This document shows positions 46,759 to 54,656 of a DNA stretch of 64,000 bases, piece by piece; position 1 is the stretch's first letter; every line of letters begins with the position of its first letter. The notes under the pieces are model-generated. The model was not told where the DNA came from, ran no database searches, and worked only from the letters and a program-made list of their open reading frames with translations. This stretch comes from Mycolicibacterium goodii (GTDB lineage Bacteria; Actinomycetota; Actinomycetes; Mycobacteriales; Mycobacteriaceae), in the NCBI RefSeq assembly GCF_022370755.2, contig NZ_CP092364.2, positions 124,001-188,000 on the forward strand, read 5' to 3'. The position numbers and the translations under genes are program-made.

Positions 46759-46911
46759 CCGGGCCCGTTCCCTCTGCCGTTTCGACGGCTAGAATTCTGG
46801 TAGCTCCCGAAGCGCACGGCACGTGCCGTGCGCTGGGGGCGACTGAGAGCACGATCGGCGCTGGCCGTCCCCAATCCGGGAGTGATCACCGGATAGGGGA
46901 GGTCGCGCCAG
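46759..46911. promoter_or_regulatory. structured leader of PASTA-like copy 3
   Basis: TAGAAT (46790-46795) is a very good -10. The predicted leader of about 110 nt contains a perfect 24-bp palindrome at 46811-46834 (AGCGCACGGCAC and its complement), flanked by CTCCC and GGGGG that extend the stem. GGGAGG lies before the ATG. A regulatory leader or a dimer-binding operator is possible. Confidence 0.55.
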
Positions 46912-47346
46912 ATGAAGATTGAGCTCGGAACTGTTCTCGGTGTCTCGACCGCGGGATGCGCGCTGGCACTGTGCGGGGCGGGACCCGCTGCGGCTGTCCC
47001 CGACGTGGTGGGGCAGCCCTATTCGGATGCGGTCACCGCCATCGAGGACAGTGGCGCCACTGCGCGCATCGCCGTCACCGTTGGAGCCCGGTTACCTCAG
47101 GAAGAGTGCATCGTCACCAACGCGTGGGCCACCAGGTCGCTGGTGCCCATGACCGACGACGTCTACTGGGAGCACACCGAGGACGTCGTGCAGGTGGCGC
47201 TGAACTGCGCGGGCGATCACGCCACGGCCACCAACCCGGGTGCCTCGCTGGGTAGTCCGGCTGGTCGTGAGGCCAAGGCGGCCGCTGACGAGGCCGCGAC
47301 GGCCGAGGAAGGCGAGCTCGCCGAGGTCAGCACGCCCGACGAATGA
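46912..47346 (+). CDS. secreted PASTA-like small protein, copy 3
   Basis: The most divergent of the three tandem paralogs (144 residues). The signal peptide ends GPAAAVPD. PDVVGQPYSDAVTAIEDSGATARIAVTVGA, EECIVTNAWATRS and ALNCAGDHATATNPGAS show the shared core, and the tail ends EVSTPDE. An additional AGC-AL-C pair lies inside the signal sequence. The start is ATG at 46912. It has its own promoter and a structured leader, unlike the other two. It ends 3 bp before the convergent TetR gene. Confidence 0.8.
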   Translation: MKIELGTVLGVSTAGCALALCGAGPAAAVPDVVGQPYSDAVTAIEDSGATARIAVTVGARLPQEECIVTNAWATRSLVPMTDDVYWEHTEDVVQVALNCAGDHATATNPGASLGSPAGREAKAAADEAATAEEGELAEVSTPDE

Positions 47347-47349
47347 TCC

Positions 47350-47934
47350 CTAGAAATTCCCGACCCGCCCGAGCAGCATGTCGACACAGAAGTCGATGAA
47401 CTGATCTCGCGTGGCGGGCAGTCGGTCGTTGAGGTACGCGGTGAACAGCGCCGTCAACGCACCGATCAGACTCGTGGCGACCATCGCCTGGCGCACCGGG
47501 TCGGCGATGCGGGTCAGCTTGCGCTGCAGCAGGTCGATGAAGTTCGGCATCCACTCCGCGCCCGAGCGTGTCAGCACGGGTTCGGACTCCGGTGCGAGCA
47601 GCAGCACCCGGCCGCGCGTCGGGTCGTCGACCATGAGCGCGACGAACTGTTCCACGGCCTTGCGTGGGGTGTCTGCCGTGGTGAGGGCGGACATCGCGGC
47701 CGCGCACACGTCGTCGTACACGGCGCGTACGAAGCCGTCACGGTCGTTGAAGCACTCATAGAAGTAGCGCTCGGTGAGTCCGGCTTCCCGGCAGACCGCG
47801 CGCACGGTCAACGCCGGCCCCTCGGCGGCGCCGAGCAGTTTGACCCCGGCGGCGATCAGTTCGTCGCGGCGCAGGGCCGTGCGTTCCCGCAGCGGGACGC
47901 CGGACCATCGGCCACGTCGTTGACCGGACGGCAC
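47350..47934 (-). CDS. TetR-family regulator
   Basis: A 194-residue TetR protein. The helix-turn-helix spans about 15-60 (AAGVKLLGAAEGPALTVRAVCREAGLTERYFYECFNDRDGFVRAVY). The rest is a helical effector domain. GTG at 47934 has AGGAG 5 nt upstream and is preferred to a TTG eight codons earlier. It diverges from an MpaB-like oxygenase gene, 78 bp apart, and probably regulates it. Ligand unknown. Confidence 0.85.
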   Translation of the reverse strand: MPSGQRRGRWSGVPLRERTALRRDELIAAGVKLLGAAEGPALTVRAVCREAGLTERYFYECFNDRDGFVRAVYDDVCAAAMSALTTADTPRKAVEQFVALMVDDPTRGRVLLLAPESEPVLTRSGAEWMPNFIDLLQRKLTRIADPVRQAMVATSLIGALTALFTAYLNDRLPATRDQFIDFCVDMLLGRVGNF

Positions 47935-48012
47935 ATGTACTCCTAAGCTCGATGACAACGCACGTAGTCAAAGTCCGAATCTGGCTACGCCCAGGCGGCA
48001 GAAAGTGATCCT

Positions 48013-49026
48013 GTGACACAAGATACTTCTGGGACGTGCCCGGTGACCAGCGGATCCACCCGCCTGGCCGCGGGCTGTCCGGCTGCGCTCGGTGGCTACG
48101 AGGCACCGCCGGAGGTTCTCGGCCCCGACTCGCTGACCTGGAGAATCTTCGGGGACTGGCGCGGTCTGCTGCAGGGTCCCTGGGCCGGTTCGATGCAGAA
48201 CATGCATCCGCAACTGGGCGCGGCCGTCGAGGAGCACTCGATCTTCTTCCGGGAACGCATCCCGCGCCTGCTGCGCTCGCTGTATCCGATCGGCGGGGTG
48301 GTGTTCGACGGTGACCGGGCCCCGCAGACCGGAGCGCAGGTCCGTGACTACCACATCGGCATCAAGGGTGTCGACGCGCAGGGGCGCCGCTACAGCGCAC
48401 TCAACCCCGACGTCTTCTACTGGGCGCACTCGACGTTCTTCATGGGCACGATCCTCACCGCCGAGCGGTTCGGCGGCGGGCTCACCGAGGATCAGAAGCG
48501 CCGGCTGTTCGACGAGCACATCATCTGGTATCGCCAGTACGGCATGAGCATGCGGCCCGTACCCAAAACCTGGGAGGAGTTCGGTGAGTACTGGGATCAC
48601 ATGTGCCGCAACGTGTTGGAGAACAACTATGCGGCCCGCGAGGTGCTCGACCTGTCGACGATGCCCAAACATCCCTCCCTGCAGTGGATTCCGGACTGGC
48701 TGTGGAAGCTGAACCTGAAAGTCCTTGGCCCTTTCGCGGTCTGGGTCACCGTGGGGCTCTACGACCCGCCGGTACGCGAGCTCATGGGCTACACGTGGTC
48801 GAACCGCGACGAGAAACTGCACCGGTTGTTCGGCAAGGCCGTGCACTACACCTTCAAGATGGTGCCGGAACGCCGTCGCAGGCATCCACGCGCACGGGCC
48901 GGCTGGGATCGCGCCACGGGTCGCATCCCGGCCGACGCGCCGCTGGTGGAGACGCCGGCCCGCAACCTGCCCCCGGAGGATGTGCGGGACAGCCCGTGGC
49001 ATTACTGCCCGGCGGCCACCAGATAG
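48013..49026 (+). CDS. oxygenase MpaB-like (DUF2236) protein
   Basis: A 337-residue protein of the DUF2236 family, related to MpaB and latex-clearing oxygenases. Residues PEVLGPDSLTWRIFGDWRGLLQGPWAGSMQNMHP open the domain; NPDVFYWAHSTFFMGTIL and RQYGMSMRPVPKTWEEF follow. Conserved His and Asn or Asp residues in these motifs suggest a heme-type oxygenase active site. Substrates in mycobacteria are unknown. The start is GTG at 48013. It is divergent from the TetR gene and converges on a DUF732 gene 5 bp away. Confidence 0.82.
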   Translation: MTQDTSGTCPVTSGSTRLAAGCPAALGGYEAPPEVLGPDSLTWRIFGDWRGLLQGPWAGSMQNMHPQLGAAVEEHSIFFRERIPRLLRSLYPIGGVVFDGDRAPQTGAQVRDYHIGIKGVDAQGRRYSALNPDVFYWAHSTFFMGTILTAERFGGGLTEDQKRRLFDEHIIWYRQYGMSMRPVPKTWEEFGEYWDHMCRNVLENNYAAREVLDLSTMPKHPSLQWIPDWLWKLNLKVLGPFAVWVTVGLYDPPVRELMGYTWSNRDEKLHRLFGKAVHYTFKMVPERRRRHPRARAGWDRATGRIPADAPLVETPARNLPPEDVRDSPWHYCPAATR

Positions 49027-49031
49027 CGGGA

Positions 49032-49373
49032 CTACCGCCCGACCAGACTGGTGTACTGCGGGCAGTACACGCTGACCGCGCCGCGCACGAGGCCGGCCGC
49101 CTGGCCCTTGCTGATGCCGGCCTGGTTCATCAGATGGCTGATCACGCCGCGGACGGTGCGCGCGGGTTCGATCTTCCCTGCCTCCATGGCGTTGCATATC
49201 TCATGCCCGACCTGGATCGCGGCCTCCGCTGAACCCGGGACCTTGAGCTGTTCGACGATGGCCAGATATCGGTCGTCCTCGACCGACGCGTGCGCGGGTG
49301 CGATACCGGCCGTCATGCCGACGGCGACCGCTGCCGCGCTGATGGCCAGGACAGTCCTGCGCCCGAAGAACAT
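49032..49373 (-). CDS. DUF732 secreted protein
   Basis: A 113-residue exported protein with a signal peptide ending APAHAS and the DUF732 core DDRYLAIVEQLKVPGSAEAAIQVGHEICNAMEAG...GISKGQAAGLVRGAVSVYCPQY. Two cysteines (in EICNAM and VYCPQY) probably form one disulfide. Function is unknown; the family is widespread in mycobacteria. The ATG at 49373 has GAAGGGG 8 nt upstream and is preferred to an ATG nine codons earlier. Confidence 0.85.
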   Translation of the reverse strand: MFFGRRTVLAISAAAVAVGMTAGIAPAHASVEDDRYLAIVEQLKVPGSAEAAIQVGHEICNAMEAGKIEPARTVRGVISHLMNQAGISKGQAAGLVRGAVSVYCPQYTSLVGR

Positions 49374-49492
49374 CGCGATGCCCCTTCGTCGAGCCTTCAT
49401 TTCTGAACGAAACGATAAACGGCTGTCCGGCAGGATGCGAGACGTTCCTGGTCACAGACCTGTGCGCGGCGCATGGCGGACCCACAACACGT

Positions 49493-50098
49493 TCACCGGT
49501 CGAGCGGATTGCCCTTGATGCGGCCGGCGCCGTTGGTGCGCATCGAGGTGGCGGCCGCGGATTCCGGCTTGCGCACCGCCTGGTCGGCGAAGCACGCGAG
49601 GAACTCGTCACCGAAACCAAGCCGCGGGTAGCGGGTGAGGATCTCCGTGCGGGTCGGCATCGAGAACTCCTCGGCGTGACGGCCGGCGACATCCCAGCTC
49701 GTGGCGACCTGCAGCAGGTGCGATTCGGCGTCGTCGGCCGGTGCGACGTCGTCGCGCATGTGCAGCACGATGACCTCGGCGGCCCGCGCGGCCCGCTCGG
49801 TCGGCCAGCCTGCGGCGACCCCGAACACCCACGCGAGTTCTCCACCGGCTTCCTCGAACGCGATCCGGTGGCTGTCGAACGGATCGGTGAGGCCGATGTC
49901 GTGCAACAGTGCCGCTACATAGAGGAGTTCGGCGTCGAAGGCGATGCCGTGCTTCGCGGCGTACGTCGAACCCCACAGGTAGGAGCGGAGGCAGTGATTC
50001 AGCATGGCCGGTGAATAGAACCGGGCGGCCGCGGTGAACGCTGCCATCGCCGTCGGTGTCTGCGGAAACATCGGGCGAAGCGTTGTCGGTGTGTTCAT
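49493..50098 (-). CDS. HD-domain protein
   Basis: A 201-residue HD-superfamily protein. His34 (LNHCLRSYLWG), His66-Asp67 (ALLHDIGLTDPF) and a later aspartate form the metal site of phosphohydrolases or hydratases such as cyanamide hydratase. It is the last of a run of minus-strand genes under the MocR regulator. The ATG at 50098 follows GGAGG at good spacing, so the much longer frame upstream is not used. Substrate unknown; the cyanamide hydratase-like subfamily is the nearest by motif (ALLHDIG). Confidence 0.82.
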   Translation of the reverse strand: MNTPTTLRPMFPQTPTAMAAFTAAARFYSPAMLNHCLRSYLWGSTYAAKHGIAFDAELLYVAALLHDIGLTDPFDSHRIAFEEAGGELAWVFGVAAGWPTERAARAAEVIVLHMRDDVAPADDAESHLLQVATSWDVAGRHAEEFSMPTRTEILTRYPRLGFGDEFLACFADQAVRKPESAAATSMRTNGAGRIKGNPLDR

Positions 50099-50111
50099 GT
50101 GATTCCTCCGA

Positions 50112-50786
50112 TCAGGTGAGGGATTCGGCGACGAGTTCCGCCAAAGCGGCGGGTCGGGACAAAAACGGCGAATGCGACGTGGGCAGGCGCTTGACCGCAT
50201 CGGCGTTGCGCGCGAACACTTCCTGCCTGGCGACCGGGATCGCATTGTCGGCCTCACAGACGATGTACGTGCTCGGGATGACCTGCCACGCGGTGGCGGT
50301 GAGCTCCTGGTGCATCGACGCGTAGGACTGGTAGCCGAGCCACGCCATGGCCTTCCTGGCGATGACGGGGTCGACGTCGTTGTAGAAGGTGTGCAACGGT
50401 GTCTCCGCCTGGACGTGGCCGTCGCGGCGCGCGACCCACGGCATCAGCCTGCCGCCGTTCGTCGACAGCAGGGACTGACCGGCCTGCAGCTGGAACGACG
50501 CGAGGTAGACGATGTGACGTACGTTCGTCGCGTACCGCAGCCCCTGCGTGGTGGGAATGCCGCCGTAGGAGTGCGCCAGGACCGCCACGGGCCCGTCGAT
50601 CGCCGCGGCCGCGGCCGCGATGACCGCGGCGTCGGTGTACATGTCCCCGAGCGTGCCCGGGTCCGTACCACTGCTCGTCAGGGCGACCGTATGCACGTCG
50701 AAATCCGAGAGTTCTTCCACCAGGAGGCCGAAGTGCTCAGGGCGGTGCCATGCGCCGTGAACGACGAGCAGAGCGGGACGCGGCAT
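50112..50786 (-). CDS. alpha/beta-hydrolase
   Basis: A compact 224-residue hydrolase. VVHGAWHRPEHFG (about 8-20) forms the oxyanion loop and AHSYGG holds nucleophile Ser73. Asp and His of the triad probably lie in EADNAIP and TSHSPFLSRP. It resembles plant methylesterase/hydroxynitrile-lyase-type hydrolases. The ATG at 50786 follows the MDR stop by 2 bp. It is third in the MocR-linked cluster. Confidence 0.88.
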   Translation of the reverse strand: MPRPALLVVHGAWHRPEHFGLLVEELSDFDVHTVALTSSGTDPGTLGDMYTDAAVIAAAAAAIDGPVAVLAHSYGGIPTTQGLRYATNVRHIVYLASFQLQAGQSLLSTNGGRLMPWVARRDGHVQAETPLHTFYNDVDPVIARKAMAWLGYQSYASMHQELTATAWQVIPSTYIVCEADNAIPVARQEVFARNADAVKRLPTSHSPFLSRPAALAELVAESLT

Positions 50787-50788
50787 GG

Positions 50789-51721
50789 TCAGGACTCCTC
50801 ACTGACCTGGATGATCGACTTGCCGCGCGGGCGGTGCGCCGGGGCGAACGCTGTCTTCGCTTCGGCGAGCGGGTAAATCGTTCCGACGCGTGGGCGCAAC
50901 CGTCCGTCGCGGAGCCTGCGTTCGAGTTCGACGAGGCCGGCGCGATCGGGTTCGACGACGAAGAACACGGGCCTCCCGTTGTCGGCCGGGATACGCGGTG
51001 GTTCGACGATGCTGACCACCGTTCCGGTCGGAGGCACCAATGCCGCTGAGCGGTAGAGGATCTGACCGCCGATGACGTCAAGGACGAGGTTCACCTCACC
51101 GACGTCCTCGAGTCGGTCGTTGTCGAGGTCGACGAATTTCTCCGCTCCCAGATCGAGCACGTACTCGCGGTCGGCGGTGCGTCCCGTGCCGATGACATGG
51201 GCTCCGGCCTCCTTGGCGAGCTGCACCGCGATCGATCCCACCCCGCCTGCGGCACCGTGGATCAGGGCGGTCTCGCCCGGAGTCAGATGGCCGTGCGTGA
51301 ACAATGCCTGCCATGCGGTGAGGCCGGAAATCGGCAGCGCCGCAGCGGTGGCGTGGTCGATGGTGGCCGACAGCGGCGCGAGGTTGCGTGCCTCGACGGC
51401 CACGTACTCGGCCAGTGTGCCGTTGCGGCACCAGTCGGTCAGACCGAAAACCCTTTGCCCGACCGACAACCCGGTGGTTCCGAAGCCGAGTTCGGCGACC
51501 ACGCCGGACACCTCGTGCCCGGGGACCGACGGTGTGCGGTCGCGCCCGGCCCGGTCGGTCCAGGTCGCCGGCCAGTCGAGTTCGCCGGGTGTGAACGCCG
51601 CCGCGCGCACCGCGACGATGACGTCGTTCTCGGCAGCATGCGGATACGGCACCTCCGCGAGGGTCAGGCCGTCGATTCCGGCTGCGCGGTCCTGCGTGAT
51701 GATCGCTCGCATCGTGTTCAC
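50789..51721 (-). CDS. NADP-dependent quinone/enal reductase (MDR family)
   Basis: A 310-residue medium-chain reductase. PGHEVSGVVAELGFG, then ALIHGAAGGVGSIAVQLAKEAGAHVIGTGRT (the NADPH loop) mark it. The C-terminal VFFVVEPDRAGLVELERRLRDGRLRPRVGTIYPL is typical. No zinc-binding cysteines are seen. GTG at 51721 overlaps the cupin stop (GTGA) and is preferred; ATG three codons later is possible. It forms a pathway unit with the cupin and hydrolase genes. Confidence 0.88.
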   Translation of the reverse strand: MNTMRAIITQDRAAGIDGLTLAEVPYPHAAENDVIVAVRAAAFTPGELDWPATWTDRAGRDRTPSVPGHEVSGVVAELGFGTTGLSVGQRVFGLTDWCRNGTLAEYVAVEARNLAPLSATIDHATAAALPISGLTAWQALFTHGHLTPGETALIHGAAGGVGSIAVQLAKEAGAHVIGTGRTADREYVLDLGAEKFVDLDNDRLEDVGEVNLVLDVIGGQILYRSAALVPPTGTVVSIVEPPRIPADNGRPVFFVVEPDRAGLVELERRLRDGRLRPRVGTIYPLAEAKTAFAPAHRPRGKSIIQVSEES

Positions 51722-52128
51722 CGCGCGAACTGCCGGGCAGAGGGGTGGCGCAACGCATCTCGTTCGGCGATCTCCTCCGGGTCGAGCATGGTGATCATGT
51801 CGACACCCGGCGCGCACAGGCACACGGCGAGAAAGCGGGTCCACGAGGTGGCCTCCAGATTGCGCATCTGGTAGTGCACCACGTCTCCACCGGGCTCCCA
51901 GAATGCCTCGCCTGCAATGATTTCGCGCGGCTCCTCGCCTTCCAGTTCGAACAGCATCCGTCCTTCCAGGACGTAGCCGAAGACGGGCCCGGAATGGCGG
52001 TGCGGAGCCACACCGTCATCGGCCGGAGGGATCTCCACCAATTGCGTCATCGCGTGGGCGCCCTGAGGTATGGGCGGCGGCATGACGCTCAGGAGATCGG
52101 ACACTTTGACATTGCCTGCGTTCAACAT
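51718..52128 (-). CDS. cupin-domain protein
   Basis: A 136-residue single cupin. Motif 1 is HRHSGPVFGYVLEGRMLFELEGE, with two of the metal-binding histidines, and motif 2 is EAFWEPGGDVVHYQMRN with the last one. It could be a small metal-dependent isomerase or dioxygenase, or a sensor. The ATG at 52128 opens the operon cupin-MDR-hydrolase-HD. A GTCCA repeat lies 36-67 bp upstream, the probable MocR target. Confidence 0.85.
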   Translation of the reverse strand: MLNAGNVKVSDLLSVMPPPIPQGAHAMTQLVEIPPADDGVAPHRHSGPVFGYVLEGRMLFELEGEEPREIIAGEAFWEPGGDVVHYQMRNLEATSWTRFLAVCLCAPGVDMITMLDPEEIAERDALRHPSARQFAR

Positions 52129-52163
52129 GCTTCCACGCTAGGCGCGGAATGTCGTCTCGCTGG

Positions 52164-52195
52164 GTCCACTTGGACGCCGCGAACGGGGTCCAGTT
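52164..52195. promoter_or_regulatory. candidate MocR operator
   Basis: GTCCACTT (52164) and GTCCAGTT (52188) form a direct repeat with 24-bp spacing, and the first one also lies in a GTCCA-CT-TGGAC dyad. Direct repeats of this spacing are typical of MocR/PdxR-type binding. It sits in the 78 bp between the mocR gene and the cupin operon. Confidence 0.5.
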
Positions 52196-52206
52196 CCGGG
52201 TGGGTG

Positions 52207-53598
52207 TCAGGGCAGCTGCCGGACCACAGCGGCGAGCGCAGCCGACCACGCGCTCGGTGACGGTGCGGCATAGCTCAACACCAAACCGTCACGGACACCG
52301 TCGAATTCGGGGTGGCGAAACCGGTCGAGGCCCTCGACCCCGAGCCGGCGCCATGCGAGTTGGTGAGCCAGCGCGCTCGCGTTGACGCCGGCGATCTCCA
52401 ACGTCACGTGCAGACCGGCGGGCATACCGGCCACCGTGGTCGCGGCCGACGCCGCGGTCACCGCGGCGACGAGTTGTTCGCGGCGGCGCTGGTACTGCGC
52501 CCGCATGGTGCGGATATGCCGGTCATAGGAACCGGATTCGATGAACTCGGCCATCGTCAGCTGGTCGACGAACCCGGAGGTCTCCTCGGTCTCGCCCTTC
52601 TGGCGTAACACCGCATCGACGAGGCGGTCCGGCAGCACCAACCAGCCCAGGCGGAGACCGGGAGCCAGTGACTTGCTGGTCGTGCCCAGATAGACGACGT
52701 GCGCGGGGTCGACGCCGTGGAGGGCGCCCACCGGGCTGCGGTCGTAACGGAATTCGCCGTCGTAGTCGTCCTCGATGACCACCCCGCCGGTGCGTCGCGC
52801 CCAGTCGATGACCGCGGCGCGGCGGTCTGAGTGCAGCGGTACGCCGAGCGGGAACTGGTGGCTCGGGGTGAGCAGCACGCCGCCGACATCACCCATGGTG
52901 TCGAGCGCCGCCACGTCGGCGCCGTGATCATCCACCGGCAGCGGGGGACAACGCAGGCCCGCCCGGGCGATCGCGGCGCGTTGCGTGGGCAGGCCGTACG
53001 CCTCGACGGCCACTGCGTTGACCCCGGTTTCCGCCAGCGCGCCGGCGACCAGGCTCAGCCCCTGCGCGGCGCCGCAGCACACGACGATGTTGCATGGCCT
53101 GGCCCGCACGCCCCGCGCACGGGCCAGGTACTCGGCCAGCATACGGCGCAGTTCGAGACGGCCCTGCGGGTCGGCGTAGCCGAACGCCTCGGACGGCGCG
53201 TTGCTCAGTGCCCGTTTGACCGCGCGACTCCACTCCGCGCGCGGAAACGAGGACAGGTCAGGATGGCCGGGGCGCAGGTCGTGGTCGAGGCGGCGGGGTG
53301 CCCGCGGCCTCGGCGGTGGGGAAACCGAACGGGCCGCCTCGGCCGCGCGCGGCGAAACCGTGGTGTGCGAACCGTGCTGGGACGTCAGCCAGCCCTCGGC
53401 GATCAGCTCGGCGTAGGCGCGCGCGACGGTGTTGCGCGCGATGCCGAGGTCGACCGCCAGGGCGCGGCTCGACGGTAGGCGGGTGCCCGAGACCAGCCGG
53501 CCCGATCGGATCGCGTCGCGGATGGCGTCCATGAGGCCCTCACGGGTCCTGCCGGCCGGGCGGTCCAGGTGAAGATCCAGCCCAGCGATTCGGTCCAT
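52207..53598 (-). CDS. MocR/PdxR-type GntR regulator with aminotransferase domain
   Basis: A 463-residue fusion. The N-terminal GntR winged helix (about 17-85: SGTRLPSSRALAVDLGIARNTVARAYAELIAEGWL) is followed by a type-I aminotransferase-like domain. That domain contains YGLPTQRAAIARAG, DDYDGEFRYDR and LGTTSKSLAPGLRLGW, with the PLP lysine near residue 308. MocR proteins sense PLP adducts of amines or amino acids and activate neighbours. It is upstream of the cupin-MDR-hydrolase-HD genes on the same strand and probably controls them. Confidence 0.9.
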   Translation of the reverse strand: MDRIAGLDLHLDRPAGRTREGLMDAIRDAIRSGRLVSGTRLPSSRALAVDLGIARNTVARAYAELIAEGWLTSQHGSHTTVSPRAAEAARSVSPPPRPRAPRRLDHDLRPGHPDLSSFPRAEWSRAVKRALSNAPSEAFGYADPQGRLELRRMLAEYLARARGVRARPCNIVVCCGAAQGLSLVAGALAETGVNAVAVEAYGLPTQRAAIARAGLRCPPLPVDDHGADVAALDTMGDVGGVLLTPSHQFPLGVPLHSDRRAAVIDWARRTGGVVIEDDYDGEFRYDRSPVGALHGVDPAHVVYLGTTSKSLAPGLRLGWLVLPDRLVDAVLRQKGETEETSGFVDQLTMAEFIESGSYDRHIRTMRAQYQRRREQLVAAVTAASAATTVAGMPAGLHVTLEIAGVNASALAHQLAWRRLGVEGLDRFRHPEFDGVRDGLVLSYAAPSPSAWSAALAAVVRQLP

Positions 53599-53699
53599 GG
53601 CGTCTCCTCGTCGTGATCATAGGAAAACGCCGAACCGCGCACGGGATATTGCAGTCGCCACCGAACCTCGGAACTGCCGAGGTCGAGAAGAGAGTTTTG

Positions 53700-53772
53700 T
53701 GCCCCCACCAGGGCTCGAACCTGGGACCTGCGGATTAAAAGTCCGTAGCTCTACCAACTGAGCTATAGGGGC
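53700..53772 (-). tRNA. tRNA-Lys (TTT)
   Basis: Cloverleaf with acceptor GCCCCTA pairing TGGGGGC, TTCGAGC T-loop and anticodon loop CTTTTAA, anticodon TTT. The discriminator is A at 53700. CCA is not encoded. Confidence 0.95.
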
Positions 53773-53867
53773 GCGGAAAAACAGGATACTTGGTGTCTGC
53801 GGCGGTGTCTGCGGGCACCGGTCACTCGGCGCGCCCGGACCTCACGCAGCGCGGCTGACCAGCCAAT

Positions 53868-53897
53868 TTGAGGATTTGGGCGTTCGTACCCTAAGCT
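53868..53897 (+). promoter_or_regulatory. promoter of the tRNA-Glu/Asp/Phe operon
   Basis: TTGAGG, an 18-bp spacer and TAAGCT precede tRNA-Glu by about 55 bp. The three tRNAs follow within 300 bp and end at a terminator, so a single precursor is likely. Confidence 0.55.
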
Positions 53898-53951
53898 ATC
53901 CAAGCTCCCAACGGAAACGTTGCGAACGCGCCCCGGAGAGATTCGGATTAG

Positions 53952-54024
53952 GCCCCCATCGTCTAGTGGCCTAGGACGCCGCCCTTTCACGGCGGTAGCA
54001 CGGGTTCGAATCCCGTTGGGGGTA
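53952..54024 (+). tRNA. tRNA-Glu (TTC)
   Basis: Acceptor GCCCCCA pairs with TGGGGGT at the 3' side; the D-arm, anticodon loop CTTTCAC (anticodon TTC) and the GTTCGAATC T-loop are present. 73 nt with discriminator A. Confidence 0.95.
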
Positions 54025-54059
54025 CGCAACGCGGAAACGCGGAGCACGCAGGAAAGCAA

Positions 54060-54133
54060 GGCCCTGTGGCGCAGTTGGTTAGCGCGCCGCCCTGTCACGG
54101 CGGAGGTCGCGGGTTCAAGTCCCGTCAGGGTCG
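54060..54133 (+). tRNA. tRNA-Asp (GTC)
   Basis: Acceptor GGCCCTG pairs with CAGGGTC; anticodon loop CTGTCAC gives anticodon GTC; T-loop GTTCAAGTC; discriminator G. 74 nt. Confidence 0.95.
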
Positions 54134-54175
54134 CCAGCACGGCGAGGTAACGGTTCGACCGAGCCGGTGCCTTCC

Positions 54176-54252
54176 GGCCAGGTAGCTCAGTTGGTACGAG
54201 CGTCCGCCTGAAAAGCGGAAGGTCGCCGGTTCGATCCCGGCCCTGGCCACCA
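54176..54252 (+). tRNA. tRNA-Phe (GAA)
   Basis: Acceptor GGCCAGG pairs with CCTGGCC; anticodon loop CTGAAAA gives GAA; T-loop GTTCGATCC. Discriminator A is followed by an encoded CCA (54250-54252), unlike the other three tRNAs here. Confidence 0.95.
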
Positions 54253-54256
54253 AAGG

Positions 54257-54282
54257 AACCACCTGGCGACGGGTGGTTTTTT
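54257..54282 (+). terminator. intrinsic terminator of the tRNA operon
   Basis: AACCACC (54257-54263) pairs with GGTGGTT (54272-54278) around an 8-nt loop and runs into six T (54277-54282). It ends the Glu-Asp-Phe transcript. Confidence 0.85.
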
Positions 54283-54412
54283 CGTTTCCGGCGGTGCCGG
54301 GCACTCATCTATGCGGCACAGTGCGCCGTGCCGACCTCGGCGAACGGGTCGCTCTCCACACGCGAGGCCGGCGCCTTCCGGAACTGACGGACGTGCAAAT
54401 TCCGGCTGCCCC

Positions 54413-54418
54413 GGGTAC
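54413..54418 (+). promoter_or_regulatory. SigF-like -10 of the 68-aa membrane protein gene
   Basis: GGGTAC is close to the SigF -10 GGGTAT; 16 bp upstream stands GTGC, a poor match to GTTT. The same GGGTACTCC string precedes the paralogous gene at 55821-56156, supporting a shared promoter type. Confidence 0.4.
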
Positions 54419-54443
54419 TCCTCATATGTTTGAGGAGGTCATC

Positions 54444-54650
54444 ATGCGAGTACTGAACGGACTGCTCGGCGTGGTGCTGGGAATTCTGGGAGCGGTGCTC
54501 GGGGTCGTCCTGGGCATCGTCGCGGCCTTGGTGTGGCTGGTCGGCATCGTGTTGTGCGCGACGATCCTGCTGTTGCCGCTCGGAATCCCCGTGACGAAAC
54601 TGGGTAGTCGCCTGTTCCAATTGGCCGGCGACCTGATGCATCTCGGCTGA
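54444..54650 (+). CDS. small membrane protein, paralog A
   Basis: A 68-residue protein of two membrane helices: MRVLNGLLGVVLGILGAVLGVVLGIVAALVWL and GIVLCATILLLPLGIPVTKLGSRLF. The second block (CATILLLPLGIPVT-LGSRLF) is repeated in the product of 55821-56156. ATG at 54444 follows GAGGAGG, so the longer frame is ignored. No function is known; genes of this type lie beside stress-response genes in actinobacteria. Confidence 0.75.
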   Translation: MRVLNGLLGVVLGILGAVLGVVLGIVAALVWLVGIVLCATILLLPLGIPVTKLGSRLFQLAGDLMHLG

Positions 54651-54656
54651 GACGGA

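Noticed and set aside
53763..54308. A 181-codon minus-strand frame across the tRNA genes
   Set aside because: It is the antisense of tRNA-Glu, Asp and Phe; the GRDRTGDLPLFRRT-type peptide is a well-known false protein produced by translating tRNA genes.
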